Notes under the pieces: model-generated
The model's database searches: none
Seen by the model: only the letters and a program-made list of their open reading frames with translations
What the model was told of the DNA's origin: nothing
Assembly: GCF_949987515.2 (NCBI RefSeq)
Contig: NC_082698.1
Location: 30,284,070 to 30,348,069 of the forward strand
From: Delphinus delphis
Taxonomy: Eukaryota; Chordata; Mammalia; Artiodactyla; Delphinidae
DNA: 64,000 nt
Direction of reading: 5' to 3'
Shown here: piece after piece, positions 10,287 through 20,821 of the stretch
Position numbering within the stretch: the first letter of the stretch is position 1
Layout of the letters: each line of letters opens with the position of its first letter
Translations under genes and position numbers: made by a program

Positions 10287-10530
10287 GTTTTTGTTTTTGT
10301 TTTTTAATCTGGTTGTGCTGAGTCTTAGTTGTGGCAGGCAGGCCCTTTTTAGTTGCAGCTCACAGGATCATTAGCTGCTCCAGGGCTCCTTAGTTGCGGC
10401 AGGCGGGCTCCTTAATTATGGCATGTGAACTCTTAGTTGCGGCATGCATGTGAGATCTAGTTCCCTGACCAGGGATCGAACCTGGGCCCCATGGAGTCTC
10501 ATCCACTGCGCCACCAGGGAAGTCCCCCCC
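10287..10530 (-). mobile_element. CHR-family SINE, second of an adjacent pair
   Basis: Ends in GCGCCACCAGGGAAGTCCCC followed by a C-run and CACTCATTGTATG. About 75 percent similar by eye to the copy immediately before it, so it is a separate insertion rather than a tandem duplication. Confidence 0.85.
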
Positions 10531-10859
10531 CCCCACTCATTGTATGTTGATCATGGGTAAAAAAATGGCCATGTCAGGAACACATCTCTACAGGGACTAT
10601 TAGGATTATCCTACATAGGCTGATGCAGTTAACGCTCTTATTTCTGGGACTGTAGAAAAGACTGTACCGCCCTTGCCAAACCAGGCAGTGGGAATGGAAA
10701 AGTAGATGCTCGAGCTCACAGAGTGATTGGCTATAGGTGTCAAGGGAAAACGGTCTCGGATCTGCAGAGGCTTTGTGTCTGTCTGGGTGCCTGAGTGTCA
10801 ACAGAATCGGAAATCAGGAGAGACATGGTCAGGTAGTATAATTCAGAATCTTTAAAAAA

Positions 10860-11085
10860 GACTTTAGTTTTATTTATTTGAATAGATAATACAGCCACGT
10901 GGTTCAAAATTCTAAAGGTCAAAATGAGTACAGTGAAAGAAAGCCCTCCCCCCATTCCTGTCCCCAGCCACCCAGTTTCCCTTCCTGGAGGCAAACTATA
11001 TTAACATTTGTTGTATATTCTTTTCAAATATATTTTATGCATTTACATATATATTTCCTATATTCTGCCTTTGTTAAATAGTAGT
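10860..11085 (-). mobile_element. Old L1 3'-region fragment
   Basis: GTGGTTCAAAATTCTAAAGG, AGTACAGTGAAAGAAAGCCC and CCACCCAGTTTCCCTTCC match the antisense of an old L1 3' UTR; a related segment occurs at 44480-44900. Confidence 0.6.
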
Positions 11086-11089
11086 TATT

Positions 11090-11470
11090 AACAGAGGCTG
11101 CAAGTTGCCTCCCAGTTACTATCCTTCCCTTCAACACCAAGTTGTAGCAGCACCAGAGCCGTAGACCACATTTTCCAGCTTCTCCTACAGCTAGATGGGG
11201 CCATGTGATTAAGTTCTGGCCAGTGAGGTGTAAGTGGGAAGTGTATGGTATTTTTGGAAAATCTCGCTATTACGAAGGGGGCCAAGTGCCTCTCTTTTTC
11301 TTTCATCTTGTCTCCTGGAATGTGGATGTGATGGTTAGAGCTCTAGCAGCCATATTGAACTATGAAAGAGCAGTGAATTTGAAGGAATCTCAAACGAGGT
11401 CTGAAGACACAAATACAGTCCTAGACTTCCTGCCTCCAGATCTCTTCTATGTGAGAAAGAAATAACATTC
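11090..11470. repeat. Possible ancient interspersed repeat, family not identified
   Basis: Contains GGCCATGTGATTAAGTTCTGGCC and other phrases that recur in old mammalian repeats, but I cannot name the family with confidence. No exon is supported. Confidence 0.35.
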
Positions 11471-11842
11471 TATCTTTTTTAAAAAATTTATTTACTTAAT
11501 TTACTTATTTTTGGCTGCGTTGGGTCTTCGTTGCTGCACACAAGCTTTCTCCAGTTGCGGCGAGTGGGGGCTACTCTTCGTTGAGGTGCACGGGCTTCTC
11601 ATTGCGGTGGCCTCTCTTGTTGCGGAGCACGGGCTCTAGGCACGTGGGCTTCAGTAGTTGTGGCACGTGAGCTCAGCAGCTGTAGCTCACGGGCTCTAGA
11701 GCGCAGGCTGAGTAGTTGTGGCGCAGGTGCTTAGTTGCTCTGCGGCATGTGGGATCTTCCTGGACCAGGGCTCAAACCCGTGTCTCCTGCATTGGCAGGC
11801 GGATTCCCAGCCACTGCGCCACCAGGGAAGCCCAACATTCTG
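11466..11842 (-). mobile_element. CHR-family SINE, long form
   Basis: Full long copy (about 11475-11834) from TTTTTGGCTGCGTTGGGTCTTCG to GCGCCACCAGGGAAGCCC. Flanking AACATTCT copies at about 11466 and 11835 are the target duplication. Confidence 0.9.
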
Positions 11843-11999
11843 TTTTGTTTAAGTCAACCAGGAACTTTTAAAAGACAATGTGAATATAATCAGAAAATCT
11901 TCAAAGGTGATTTGGAGGGCAATGCCAGTCAAGCAAGGCCTGTGGGAAGTACTCAGATCAGGAAATGAAGCAGATAATAATAGTCACTACCATATATTG

Positions 12000-12180
12000 A
12001 TTAATTTTTTAACAGTTTTATTGAGATATAATTTACCATAAATTTCACACATTTAAAATGTACAATTCAATGTTTTTTAGTATATTTAACAGAGTTATGC
12101 AACCATCACCATAATCTAATTTTAGAACATTTGCATCACCCCCCAAAGAAACTGTGTATCCATTAGCTACACAGAAAAGC
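12000..12180 (-). mobile_element. L1 3'-end fragment
   Basis: TTTTATTGAGATATAATTTACC and CACACATTTAAAATGTACAA are the antisense start of the L1 3' UTR; the same phrase opens the L1 block at about 49220. Confidence 0.75.
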
Positions 12181-12249
12181 ACTTTACAGATATTATTTTC
12201 TTTAATCTTCCAATAACCTCTGAGTTTAATATTATCCTTTTTCATGGAT

Positions 12250-12345
12250 AAGAAAACCTAGGCCCAGAGTTAAGAAAAATTGTGCAAGGTCACACAAACT
12301 ACCAGAGCCAGAACCAGGATTCAAACTCAGTTTTGGTTGATGCCA
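12250..12345 (-). repeat. MIR SINE fragment
   Basis: AAACCTAGGCCCAGAGTTAAG, then GTGCAAGGTCACACAAACTA and AACCAGGATTCAAACTCAG, form the complement of the MIR core and tRNA-like part. Confidence 0.75.
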
Positions 12346-12399
12346 AAGCCTGACCTTCTCAAACCACTACCCAGGTGCTGTTACCCAGGTTCTGCAATC

Positions 12400-13010
12400 T
12401 GGTCTTTTAACTCTGCCTGGTTCTTGTTCGCCAAGGTCTGTTTCTTTCCTCCAGTGCCTCTGCCAGTTTTCATGCCTTATTTCTGGTCCCGTTGCCCATG
12501 CTCTTCATGTTTCCTTGACTGGGCTCATGCAACTTGTGTCTGGGCCCTAGCTTCTTTCCCTTTAATCCACTCTTCTGGCAGGTCAACTTCCTAATGCCCA
12601 GCCCTGCTCAGGTTACTCACCACCCCCACTCTGAATAGGTCCACATTACCTCCTGAGTAAAACCCTCAGCTTCTTAACATGGTATTCAGAACTCAGAGGC
12701 CTGGCCCTGGTCCACTCATCCAACCTTATCTTGACCCTACAGAAGCCCTTTGCTCTTGTCACACTGGGCCCTTGCCAGCTTCCAAATGCATCTAATATGT
12801 TCCTGTCTCCCCATGTTTAGTCCTGTTCTTTTTGCAGAGAATGTCATCCCCCCAAATTTCTACCCATCTAAATCTTACTCGGTCCAGCTACAAACCTCCT
12901 CCAACAGACAGTGGTTCCTCCTGCCCTCTGCCCTCCCACCCCATTCAGTTCCCCCAGTGGGGCTCTTACTGCCTACTTCCTTTCCGTATTCACTTGGGCT
13001 GGCCTAGGCT
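12400..13010 (-). repeat. Probable L2 LINE fragment
   Basis: C- and T-rich sequence with CAAACCTCCTCCAACAGACA and CTCCCCATGTTTAGTCC resembles diverged antisense L2. Open frames at 12280-12594 and 12750-13007 fall in it. The family call is tentative. Confidence 0.45.
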
Positions 13011-13763
13011 GTAAAATCCAGAGTCCTCTGATTGGCCAGAGTTATTTTGCCCACTCCTTTAGCCAGAGATGGCATCAATGCCACACAAAACGCACAGAGG
13101 ATAGAAAAGCAGAGGACCCCTAAAGTGATGCTGGGTGCATTGAAACAAAAACCTATGTCCAGTAGTGGTGGGATGTGGTTTCAAGACCCGAGTGACCTCA
13201 CTATTTCACTTACTACTTCTTTGATTTATTTGATTCACTTGTTCCTCTATTCGTTGAATAAATAGTCGAGTGAGCAAAATCAAATACACTCCTTAACCCA
13301 CAGAACATACAGTCTCGTGGGAGAAGCCAAAATGAATCAATCATATAAACAAATCTAGAAATGCAGCAAATATAAAACGGTAATCTGAGACACGGTTATT
13401 GAATCCTCCAAAGAAGGTTTTCAGGTTTTCTAATCCACATGATTGTGTAAATTATTTTAACTGGGTGACAAGCTTTTAATTTCACAATTAAAGTGGTCCT
13501 TTAAATTTGCATGTTCCAGCAGAGGTACCTTTGGGTTTAATTCACACTGAAGTGTGAATGAATGAGCAAGGCAGCCCTCTCTTCCTACAGCCTTGAAAGA
13601 AGACGGATCCTATGGTTGAGGATGACTGCAGAGGCCTAAGGGGGCTAAAGGACAATTTCCTTTCCTTTCTGATTTTGATTGGGGGACACTTTGAAGCTGC
13701 CTCTGAAGGCTCCTGTCTACAGGACAGAGAGGTGGGGAAGCCATTGGGCCTTTGCTGACCTTC
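13011..13763. other. Intergenic, no recognised repeat
   Basis: An octamer-type ATTTGCAT lies at about 13505 and an imperfect inverted repeat TTCACACTGAAGTGTGAA at about 13541-13558. No exon is seen. Confidence 0.4.
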
Positions 13764-14091
13764 ACCCTTCTTAGTTGCTATAGAAACTTTATGTGCAACA
13801 TTTCTCTCTATACCGAAACAGCCTCCACAAGAATGTGTTATAGTGGCAGGAAAAAAGGATCCCTCCAGGCTTCAGCTCACATGACAGTGGAGATAACACC
13901 CAGCATGGAGAGTTCATAATGTACTCGTTACCCTTCTTAGTTGCTATAGAAACTTTATGTGCAACATTTCTCTCTATACTGAAACAGCCTCCACAAGAAT
14001 GGGTTATAGTGGCAGGAAAAAAGGATCCCTGCAGGCTTCAGCTCACATGACAGTAGAGATAACACCCAGCACGGAGAGTTCATAATGTACT
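13764..14091 (+). repeat. Recent tandem duplication, 2 copies, 166-bp period
   Basis: 13764-13925 is repeated at 13930-14091. Over 162 aligned bases I count 5 differences and no gaps, about 97 percent identity. Each copy carries GTTGCTATAGAAAC (13774-13787 and 13940-13953), a good match to an RFX X-box palindrome. It is not a known interspersed repeat as far as I can tell. Confidence 0.95.
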
Positions 14092-15330
14092 GGCCCATTC
14101 CTGAACATCACATGTATGTTACTGCTTTGAAACTTACCATCAGCACATGGGGCCTCCTCACCTGAGGTTTGGGGTTTTTGATTAGAGCACCAGAGAGATT
14201 CCAATTCAAAACGATTTGGTCGGTTTGCGGATCTTCCAACTCACCCTGTAAGACTCAGGACCACTGCTGCCTCCCTCAGACTCCGCCCCACGTCAGGCCA
14301 GGCAGCTTCAGGCTTTCAGAGAATTTGGTCCTTGCCTCTGCTGTGGCCCAGAGAGCCTGGCTCCCTTGCCCTCCAACTACAGTCTGAGCTTTTGGAAGGT
14401 AGGATTCATGGCTCATTCAACTCTGTAACCCCAGCGCTGAGCCCAGTGCCTGATAGATGGCGACTCCCAATCAGAAATGCCCCGGGGCTGCGCACGCTTC
14501 CAGTCTTCCTCGGCCAGACTCTGGCCGCTGACCTGGCTGTTTCCCAGCTTGTTGTCCTGGCTGGGGAAAATGACCCCCAGAACGTTTACTCTGAGGTTCC
14601 AGCCCCGAGCTCGGTCATTTTTAGCTGCACAGAACTGGCTCCTCTTTCCTTCACCTCATTGAGTTCCCTCCCCCGCTCTCCGGCCCTGTGGCCAATCTTG
14701 AAGAGGATTCTGTAGCAGAGCTGGACAGTTTTCTTTTTTCAACATGTGGAATAATGTAGATGTTAGTCTTTAGTGTGTCTGAAGAAGACAAGGGTTAAGC
14801 TCTGCCCCAGCCCAGAATAATCAGGTGCCCCAGGAAGTAAAAAATTGGGAATGATTTGTAGCACACATTTGTCCTTTAATTTTTTCCCATTTTTGTAGGT
14901 AATTCCCCACTGGGAGAGCTTTGTTGGGAGACAGAGCTTCCCCCAGGCAGAAGGGTAGAGGCAAGCGACCTAGGCCAAGTCAATCAGATGTTCTCCCTGA
15001 TGACTCTGCCTCTCCAGGGGGTGACGTGGGGACCCACGAACAGGTGGGAAATCAGCAGGGGGATGACTATGCTTAGAGTCAAGTGGCACTGAATGGACTG
15101 ACCTTGGCTGGGTTTCCAGCTCCCTAGTCCCCTTCTTTCCTGCCAGCTCTTCAACCTAGTATCCTTCCAACAAATCCAGTTTCTGTTATGGTAGCCAAAG
15201 TCAGTTTCCAGTGCTTGCCACCCAGATTGACAGAAATATCTAAATGTACACCTGGAGGGGATGGTTAAAATAAACCAGGGAGCATCTATAATGTGGAATA
15301 CTACACAGCAGTTCAAAGAGTAAGGGCAGG
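14092..15330. other. Intergenic with small L2-like fragment
   Basis: About 14395-14460 reads like an L2 3' fragment (AACCCCAGCGCTGAGCCCAGTGCCTG). The rest has no recognised element. Open frames at 14169-14715 (plus) and 14984-15316 (minus) show no protein family features. Confidence 0.4.
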
Positions 15331-15435
15331 GAATTCCCTGGCGGTCCCGTGGTTAGGACTCTCCCTGGTCAGGGAACTAGGATCCCACAAGCCGGGCGGC
15401 GTGGCCAAAAAAAGAAAAAAGGAAGAGTAATGGCA
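15320..15435 (+). mobile_element. CHR-family SINE, short form
   Basis: Starts GGGAATTCCCTGGCGGTCC and ends in an A-rich tail near 15422. AGAGTAAGGGCA before and AGAGTAATGGCA after are the target duplication. Confidence 0.85.
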
Positions 15436-15589
15436 GATTTAGGTGTACGACACGGAAAAATCTCTAAGATGCATGTATAAGGATAATAGGTACAGCATTT
15501 CACCATTTATCCAAAAATTAAAATTATGCATTTCTCTACGTATGTATGTATTACCATTAGAATGAGACACCATGAGAGAGTGACGTTTT

Positions 15590-15665
15590 GTTATGCCTGT
15601 ATCTCCAGGCCTAGAACAGTGCCTGGCACGTAGTAGGCATTCAATAGATATTTGTTGAATAAATG
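15590..15665 (+). repeat. L2 LINE 3' end
   Basis: The phrases AGAACAGTGCCTGGCACGTA and TATTTGTTGAATAAAT are the characteristic L2 3' terminus. Confidence 0.75.
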
Positions 15666-17070
15666 TATTGTATAGAAAAAGATCTGAACAGACACAAACA
15701 GAAAATAGTGGTTTCTTAGAGGAGGGACTAGAATGTGGGGGGAGGTCAACAAAGGAGATTTTACCTGTATTATTTGAATTTTTTTTTACAAGGAAAATGT
15801 CTTCATGTATTACTTGTGTAATTAAACAATATAAAAAGAAAAGAGCTAGATATTAACAGATGATGAAAAAGACATTAAAATAATGATTCCGAAGACTTTA
15901 TCATAACAAATACAAGTTTTCTGGCAAAGGAAAGGGGGAAAGAAAGAAAGGGATATTACAGGTGAGTACGTGATATTTTGGTGGGACTGTTGGCCTTTTT
16001 GACAAGAGAAGAAATCATTACATTTTTTAGACTTTTTTCTTTTTTTAATGTTCAATAAGCACCCTCACCCTATCCCTGTCTAGGCTCATTACTGATGTAA
16101 GGCTCAGAAATGCTTATTGTACACATGATATTTTTATATTTTGGTGTGGGCATCAAAATGTCCTGCTTTAATTCAAGCCGAGGGAACAGCAAGAACAAAA
16201 GTGGCAAACAGATGCATCTGGGGACTCCAAGTCACTTGCATTGTTGGAGGGTGGGGTTAGAGGTGGGGAGGGGAGAGGATGATGCTGGGGCTGGGGTCAT
16301 GGGCAGATCCTTCTTTTCTTTCTTTTCCATCTTGTTCCTTCTTTTGCTTTCCTCCTATATTTCCTCCTCCTTCCCCCCCCCCCACCCCGCCCCCGTTGAG
16401 GCCAGGGCCTGGAAACACAAAGAAGATTCAAATACCACATCTGCCCAAAGCTCCAGGTCTGTTGGGGTAGGTGGATGGATTTGCAGTCACATTTGTGGCA
16501 GACTCACGTCCATGCCTCTGCTCTTCAACCATCCTTTGGAGCCCTGGCCTTCTTCCCTTCTCCACACTTCTGAATTCTTGCGAGTCTGTTCTCTACTTTG
16601 GTATTTAGTCTTTCATAATTCTAAACTGTCTTTTGTTGTATGTGACTTACTTGTGTCCATTTTGTCTCCCTGAGTTCACTGTAAACTCCTTGAGGCCTGG
16701 GGCCACTTTTCTGTGACCTTTTGTTCAGCCAGGCTGTTGGAAACAAGAGGACTTTCTGAACTTTCAAGAATGCCTGCTGTACAGCTGTACTTATCGTCGC
16801 TCTAACAATCAATAACTAGACCGGGTAAGGAAGATGATCTCAGGGGAGCCGTGACATCCTCGCAGAAACGGGGTGTGCAGGCTTGTCGGCTGGGGGGTAC
16901 TTTTAGAGCACGCAGCAGTGATACTTTCTTGTAATCAGAAGTCACAACAGGACAGCTGGTTTTGAGGAGGGACACTCCCCTCTCCAGGCTAACCGATTAA
17001 ACTGTAACCTCAAGTGTAATGTATGGTCCTTATCACACAGCAATGGAGATAGAAGTGTTATCTGAGAAGG
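15666..17070. other. Intergenic, no gene supported
   Basis: A C-run at about 16375-16395 sits in a pyrimidine-rich tract. The 187-codon frame at 16110-16673 spans that tract; its protein would be low-complexity Ser/Pro/Phe with no recognised domain. Confidence 0.45.
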
Positions 17071-17216
17071 GAGTTTGGCATTCTTTTTTTTGGGCCTCAC
17101 CCGCGGACCATGCAGGATCTTAGTTCCCTGACCAGGGATCGAACCCGTGTCCCCTGAAGTGTAAGCTCAGAGTTCTAACCACTGGACCACCAGGGAATTC
17201 CCGTGGAGTTTAGCAT

Positions 17217-17220
<4 letters not shown>
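17071..17220 (-). mobile_element. CHR-family SINE, short form, first of a serial pair
   Basis: Body about 17089-17203, ending CCACCAGGGAATTCCC. Flanked by GAGTTTGGCATTCTT (17071-17084) and GAGTTTAGCATTCTT (17206-17220). Confidence 0.9.
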
Positions 17221-17250
<30 letters not shown>

Positions 17251-17458
17251 AGTACGCGGGCCTCTCACTGTTGTGGCCTCTCCCATTGCGGAGCACAGGC
17301 TCCAGACGCACAGGCTCAGTGGCCCCATGGCTCCCAGGCCCAGCCGCTCCGCGGCATGTGGGATCTTCCCGGACCGGGGCACGAACCTGTGTCCCCTGCA
17401 TCGGCAGGCAGACTCTCAACCACTGCACCACCAGGGAAGCCCCGAGTTTAGCATTCTT
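17206..17458 (-). mobile_element. CHR-family SINE inserted into the duplicated target of its neighbour
   Basis: Body about 17221-17443 with a long T-tract. Flanked by GAGTTTAGCATTCTT at 17206-17220 and again at 17444-17458, so the right-hand duplication of the older SINE served as target. At the tract end the usual TTTGCGGTACG reads TTTGCAGTACG, creating a strong-looking plus-strand splice acceptor. Confidence 0.92.
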
Positions 17459-17554
17459 AATATTCATCATCTCACCTTGAACATTTATCTAGACTTAGTG
17501 TGTGCCAGACACTCTGCTGTGAAGCAGCTCCTCAGAGGTTATCTCATTTAATCT

Positions 17555-17705
17555 TCACAATACGCCTCTGAGAATTACCATTGTCCTCACTTTACAGAAA
17601 AGGAAATAGAATCAGAAAGTTAAGTAACTTGTCTGGGGTCACACAGCTAGAAGCGATGGAGCCAGATTCGAGCCTAGGCTCACTAACTCCAGAGCCCATG
17701 CTCTT
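17555..17705 (-). repeat. MIR SINE
   Basis: AGTTAAGTAACTTGTCTGGGG, TCACACAGCTAGAAG and AGATTCGAGCCTAGGCTC are the complement of the MIR core and B-box region. Confidence 0.8.
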
Positions 17706-18215
17706 TAACTACGGTGTGTAGTTCCCCAAACATGAAGGACTTTGTGTAAAAAATGTCAGCAAAACAGATGAACCAGAAATATGGTGTTCTTCCTAGTTGT
17801 AGTGGTAATAGTTTAAAGTTTTGAATATTTCTTCTGTGCGAAAGCATCAGTTTAATTCAGTCAGTCGATTAATTGATGTCCTGGGTGTCATGGGGCCAGC
17901 GGTGGGGAGGGAAACCTGTTCACACTTCAGGGAAAGGGCAGAATTTGAGTCTTGGGTTCCCTGCTTTGTATATACAGCAGTTATGCAACCTGGATTTTCC
18001 AAGGCTGTCTGGGGTTCAGTGAAAAATTTCACTGATATGTATTTGTTGAATTTTGCATTTCTTTTCATGCATTTGTACAATAAGGACAATTTATTAAACA
18101 TAAAACTAAATGCAATTTTATTTAGACACTTTTACCAAACTTATAAATTAATCAATTGAAATAATCTATTAGAATACTTGATTCAATTTTTGATTTGGAT
18201 AATAGAGCCTGAGGA
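17706..18215. other. Intergenic, AT-rich, no recognised element
   Basis: The 112-codon frame at 17821-18159 has no recognisable family features and no splice context. Confidence 0.4.
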
Positions 18216-18430
18216 TTTACTTATTCATTTGCTGAAAAAATATTTTTTGAAGGCCACTATGTGCCACATGCCACAGGGAGCAAAATAGATGTAGCCTCCA
18301 CCCACATGTGGCAGGAAGTCTAGTTGGGAACACTCCCGTGAAACAAATGGTCACACAAACTATATAAGTTGTGATAAGAACTATGAGGAAGAGTACAAGT
18401 GCTATGTGAAAGTTTAGTAGGGGAACTGAT
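18216..18430 (+). repeat. L2/MIR-type ancient repeat fragment
   Basis: AGGCCACTATGTGCCACATGCC within a typical L2-like phrase (tatgtgccaggcac...). Diverged; the family is tentative. Confidence 0.45.
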
Positions 18431-18458
18431 TTATTCGGGGGGGGGCATGGAAGGCATC

Positions 18459-18631
18459 TGAACCAGTGACTTTTATTTATTTTTTGATTTATTATTATTT
18501 TTTTTTTGCTGCACCACACGGCTCTCGGGATCTTAGATCACCTACCAAGGATCAAACTCAGGCCCTGGCAGTGGATGTGCGGAGTCCTAACCACAGGACC
18601 ACCAGGGAATTCCCTGAACCAGTGACTTTTA
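18459..18631 (-). mobile_element. CHR-family SINE with 17-bp target duplication
   Basis: Body 18476-18614 ends CCACCAGGGAATTCCC. Flanks TGAACCAGTGACTTTTA at 18459-18475 and 18615-18631 are identical. Confidence 0.92.
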
Positions 18632-19330
18632 AACTGAGATGTGAAATGTAATAAAGCAGGCCAGCCAGAAAAACAACAGAGCAAAGGCTTTTGAGAAACT
18701 AAAATATATGTGGATAGAGCTTAGTAAAAGAGAAGGAGAGTGCTGGGAGATCTTCAGGTGAAAGGATGCAGAAGGAACAACAGGAAAAATATTCCTAGAA
18801 AAATCCAGCAGAGAAAGATAATACAGAGAAAAAATTAATGCTTTAAGTTTACAATGCTCTCGCATCTGTTGCCTCAGTTAATCCTCACCAGAAGCCCGTG
18901 AGGCAAGGGAGGGCAAGCATAATTATGGTTATTTCTCCCACTGAGGATTAAAGCTCAGCCAGGGACAAAATTATGCAGGTTTTATCTCCATGATTCAGAT
19001 CAGAGAGGCAAACTCTGTGGGTTCTTTGGGAAGCTGGAAGGGAGTAGGTGGAATGAAGAAGTGATCCCCCCGGTATGCTGTCTAAAGAAAGCAGGCTGTG
19101 AACTAAATTTAATAGGTACTTCTTGGCTCCCACTCTGTACCTACAATTCTGGGTGTATCAATCTGTATCAGGACAGAAAACGAATCTTGCATTTTAGAGA
19201 GCGACTCTTAAAGTCACTTTCAAGTTCAACAGATCTGTAATTCTGAGTTTTATACATCAGGACAAAGTTCGAGCATTGGCTTGGTATTTCTGACATGAAC
19301 CTAAAAGTCGGTGGAATCCGAAGGGTTAAT
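18632..19330. other. Flank upstream of the ARHGAP19 promoter
   Basis: Only short open frames with no similarity are present, and no SINE or L1 is recognised between the 18.6-kb SINE and the promoter. A MIR-like trace (about 18850-18960) is possible but weak. Confidence 0.4.
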
Positions 19331-19334
19331 CAAA

Positions 19335-19581
19335 ATGAGAAACTACAACTCCCGGCAGGCCTCGGGGCTGGGTTCCCCCCTCCTTTCTTTTCCGCCAAGA
19401 CTGGGGGCGACCAAGGACGGTTAGTTATTTGAATAGACCTATAATATCATGAAGCTGTTTAAGTTGAGGAGGGCCGGTCAAGTCATCCAATCGTGTAAAA
19501 GATGGGGAAACACCTTAGCCAATCCAAAGGCAGGGGGGCGGGGTCGGGGTTGGGGGTGGTGAAAGAAGTTTACTGACTAAG
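19335..19581 (+). promoter_or_regulatory. ARHGAP19: ARHGAP19 core promoter (ZNF143/THAP11, CCAAT, GC box, YY1)
   Basis: Directly visible: ACTACAACTCCCGGCAGGC at 19342-19360, a close match to the ZNF143/THAP11 site ACTACAANTCCCAGCATGC; CCAAT at 19487-19491 and 19519-19523; a GGGGGGCGGGG GC box at 19533-19543; and AAGATGGCGAC at 19579-19589, a YY1-type site that contains the start codon. No TATA box is seen. This architecture is common in housekeeping and cell-cycle promoters. The start site probably lies between the GC box and the ATG; that position is inferred. Confidence 0.75.
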
Positions 19582-19637
19582 ATGGCGACTGAGGCGCGGA
19601 GTGAAGGGGAGGTGCCAGCCGGCGAATCTGGCCGGAG
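19582..19637 (+). CDS. ARHGAP19: ARHGAP19 coding exon 1 (residues 1-18 and part of 19)
   Basis: Starts at the ATG in AAGATGGCGACTGAG and reads MATEARSEGEVPAGESGR, very close to the human N-terminus. The donor is CGGAG|GTGAGA at 19638. The exon ends after two bases of codon 19; joining to exon 2 gives AGA, Arg, where I recall Ser in human. The start is chosen by similarity and by its placement in the YY1-type initiator motif. The following GC-rich intron start (to about 19970) holds open frames that look like CpG-island noise. Confidence 0.95.
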
Positions 19638-20046
19638 GTGAGACAAGCTCTTGGTCCAGCTGCCTTGGAAACGAGGCCGTGGGCTGGTCGTACTGATGCC
19701 CTTCCCTCGGGTCACGGTGACCCAGAGGGGCCGGGCTTTGTTCCTTTCTCCCGCGGCGTTTCTCATCTTCGCGCCTGCGGGAGCTGAGGCGCGGTGGTCC
19801 GGCCGCGACGCTGGGCTCCAGCTGGGCCCCCGCTTGGTCCTGCTGATGCCCGTTGGGGGACTACCAGCGGCGTTGGCTGCAAACCGACCAGTTGGTGGTG
19901 GCAGCGCTGCCTGCCTTTGCCCTGAGACTCATGTTGATGGTGAGGAAACTCAAGCCCAGAGCTGTTAAGCGAATTTCCTAACGTCTAACAGCGCAGAGAG
20001 AGAACGCTGTCAGTCAGTACTTTTTAATCTCTTCCGAGGCAGTTTG
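19638..20046 (+). other. ARHGAP19: CpG-rich start of ARHGAP19 intron 1
   Basis: GC-rich continuation of the promoter CpG island to about 19900. The frame at 19651-19968 begins inside intron 1 past a good donor, has no recognised domain and is not supported as coding. Confidence 0.6.
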
Positions 20047-20111
20047 TGTGGTTTAAGTCGGAGCACAGATTTGAGTGTCAGTTGGAAATGGGTTTGAGTC
20101 CTTGGGCCAGT

Positions 20112-20820
20112 TAAACATTTTAAAAATTTTATTGTAGTAAAAACACTTAACATGAGATCTACCCTGTTGGTACAATTTTAAGAGTACAATAAGTACTGTT
20201 GACTATAGGTACAGTGTTGTACACCAGATTTCAAGAGCTTGTTCATTTTGCTTAACTGGAACTTTATGCCTGTTAATTAGTAACTCCACATTCCTCCTCT
20301 TCCAGCTGCTGGCAACCCCCATTCCACTCTTTAGTTCTGTGAATTTGATTATTTTAGATACCTCATGTAAGTGAATACCTCATATAAGTGGAATCACTTG
20401 TCTTTCTGCAACTGTCGTATTTCAGTTAGCATAATGTCCTCAGGGTTCATCCATGTTGTCACATATTGCAGACTTTTCTTTTTTAAAGGTGAGTAATATT
20501 CCATTCTATGTGTATACTACATTTTGCTTGTCTGTTTGTATGTTCGTGGACATTTAGGTTGTTTCCACATCTTGGCTGTTGTCAATCATGCCTCAGTGAA
20601 CGTGAGAGTGCTAATAATTCTTTGAGATCTTGATTTCAGCGATTTTGGATAAATACACAGAAGTGAGATTGCTGGATCATATGGTAATTCTAGTTTTAAT
20701 TTTTTTGAGGAACCTCCATACTATTTGCTATACCACTGCCCTATTTTGCTTTACTACCAACAGTGTACAAATGTTCCAATTTCTCCCCATCCTCACCAAC
20801 ACTTGTCTTTTGTTCTTGTT
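20112..20820 (-). mobile_element. L1 3'-region fragment, antisense to ARHGAP19
   Basis: TCAGGGTTCATCCATGTTGTC, GTGAGTAATATTCCATTCTATG and GAGATTGCTGGATCATATGGT are the antisense L1 3' segment (sense form: CCATATGATCCAGCAATCTC). Confidence 0.85.
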
Positions 20821-20821
20821 T

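Noticed and set aside
16110..16673. 187-codon open frame
   Set aside because: Crosses a C-run and pyrimidine tract; product is low-complexity with no domain. Chance frame.
19651..19968. 105-codon frame after ARHGAP19 exon 1
   Set aside because: Lies past a good donor within CpG-island intron sequence; no domain.
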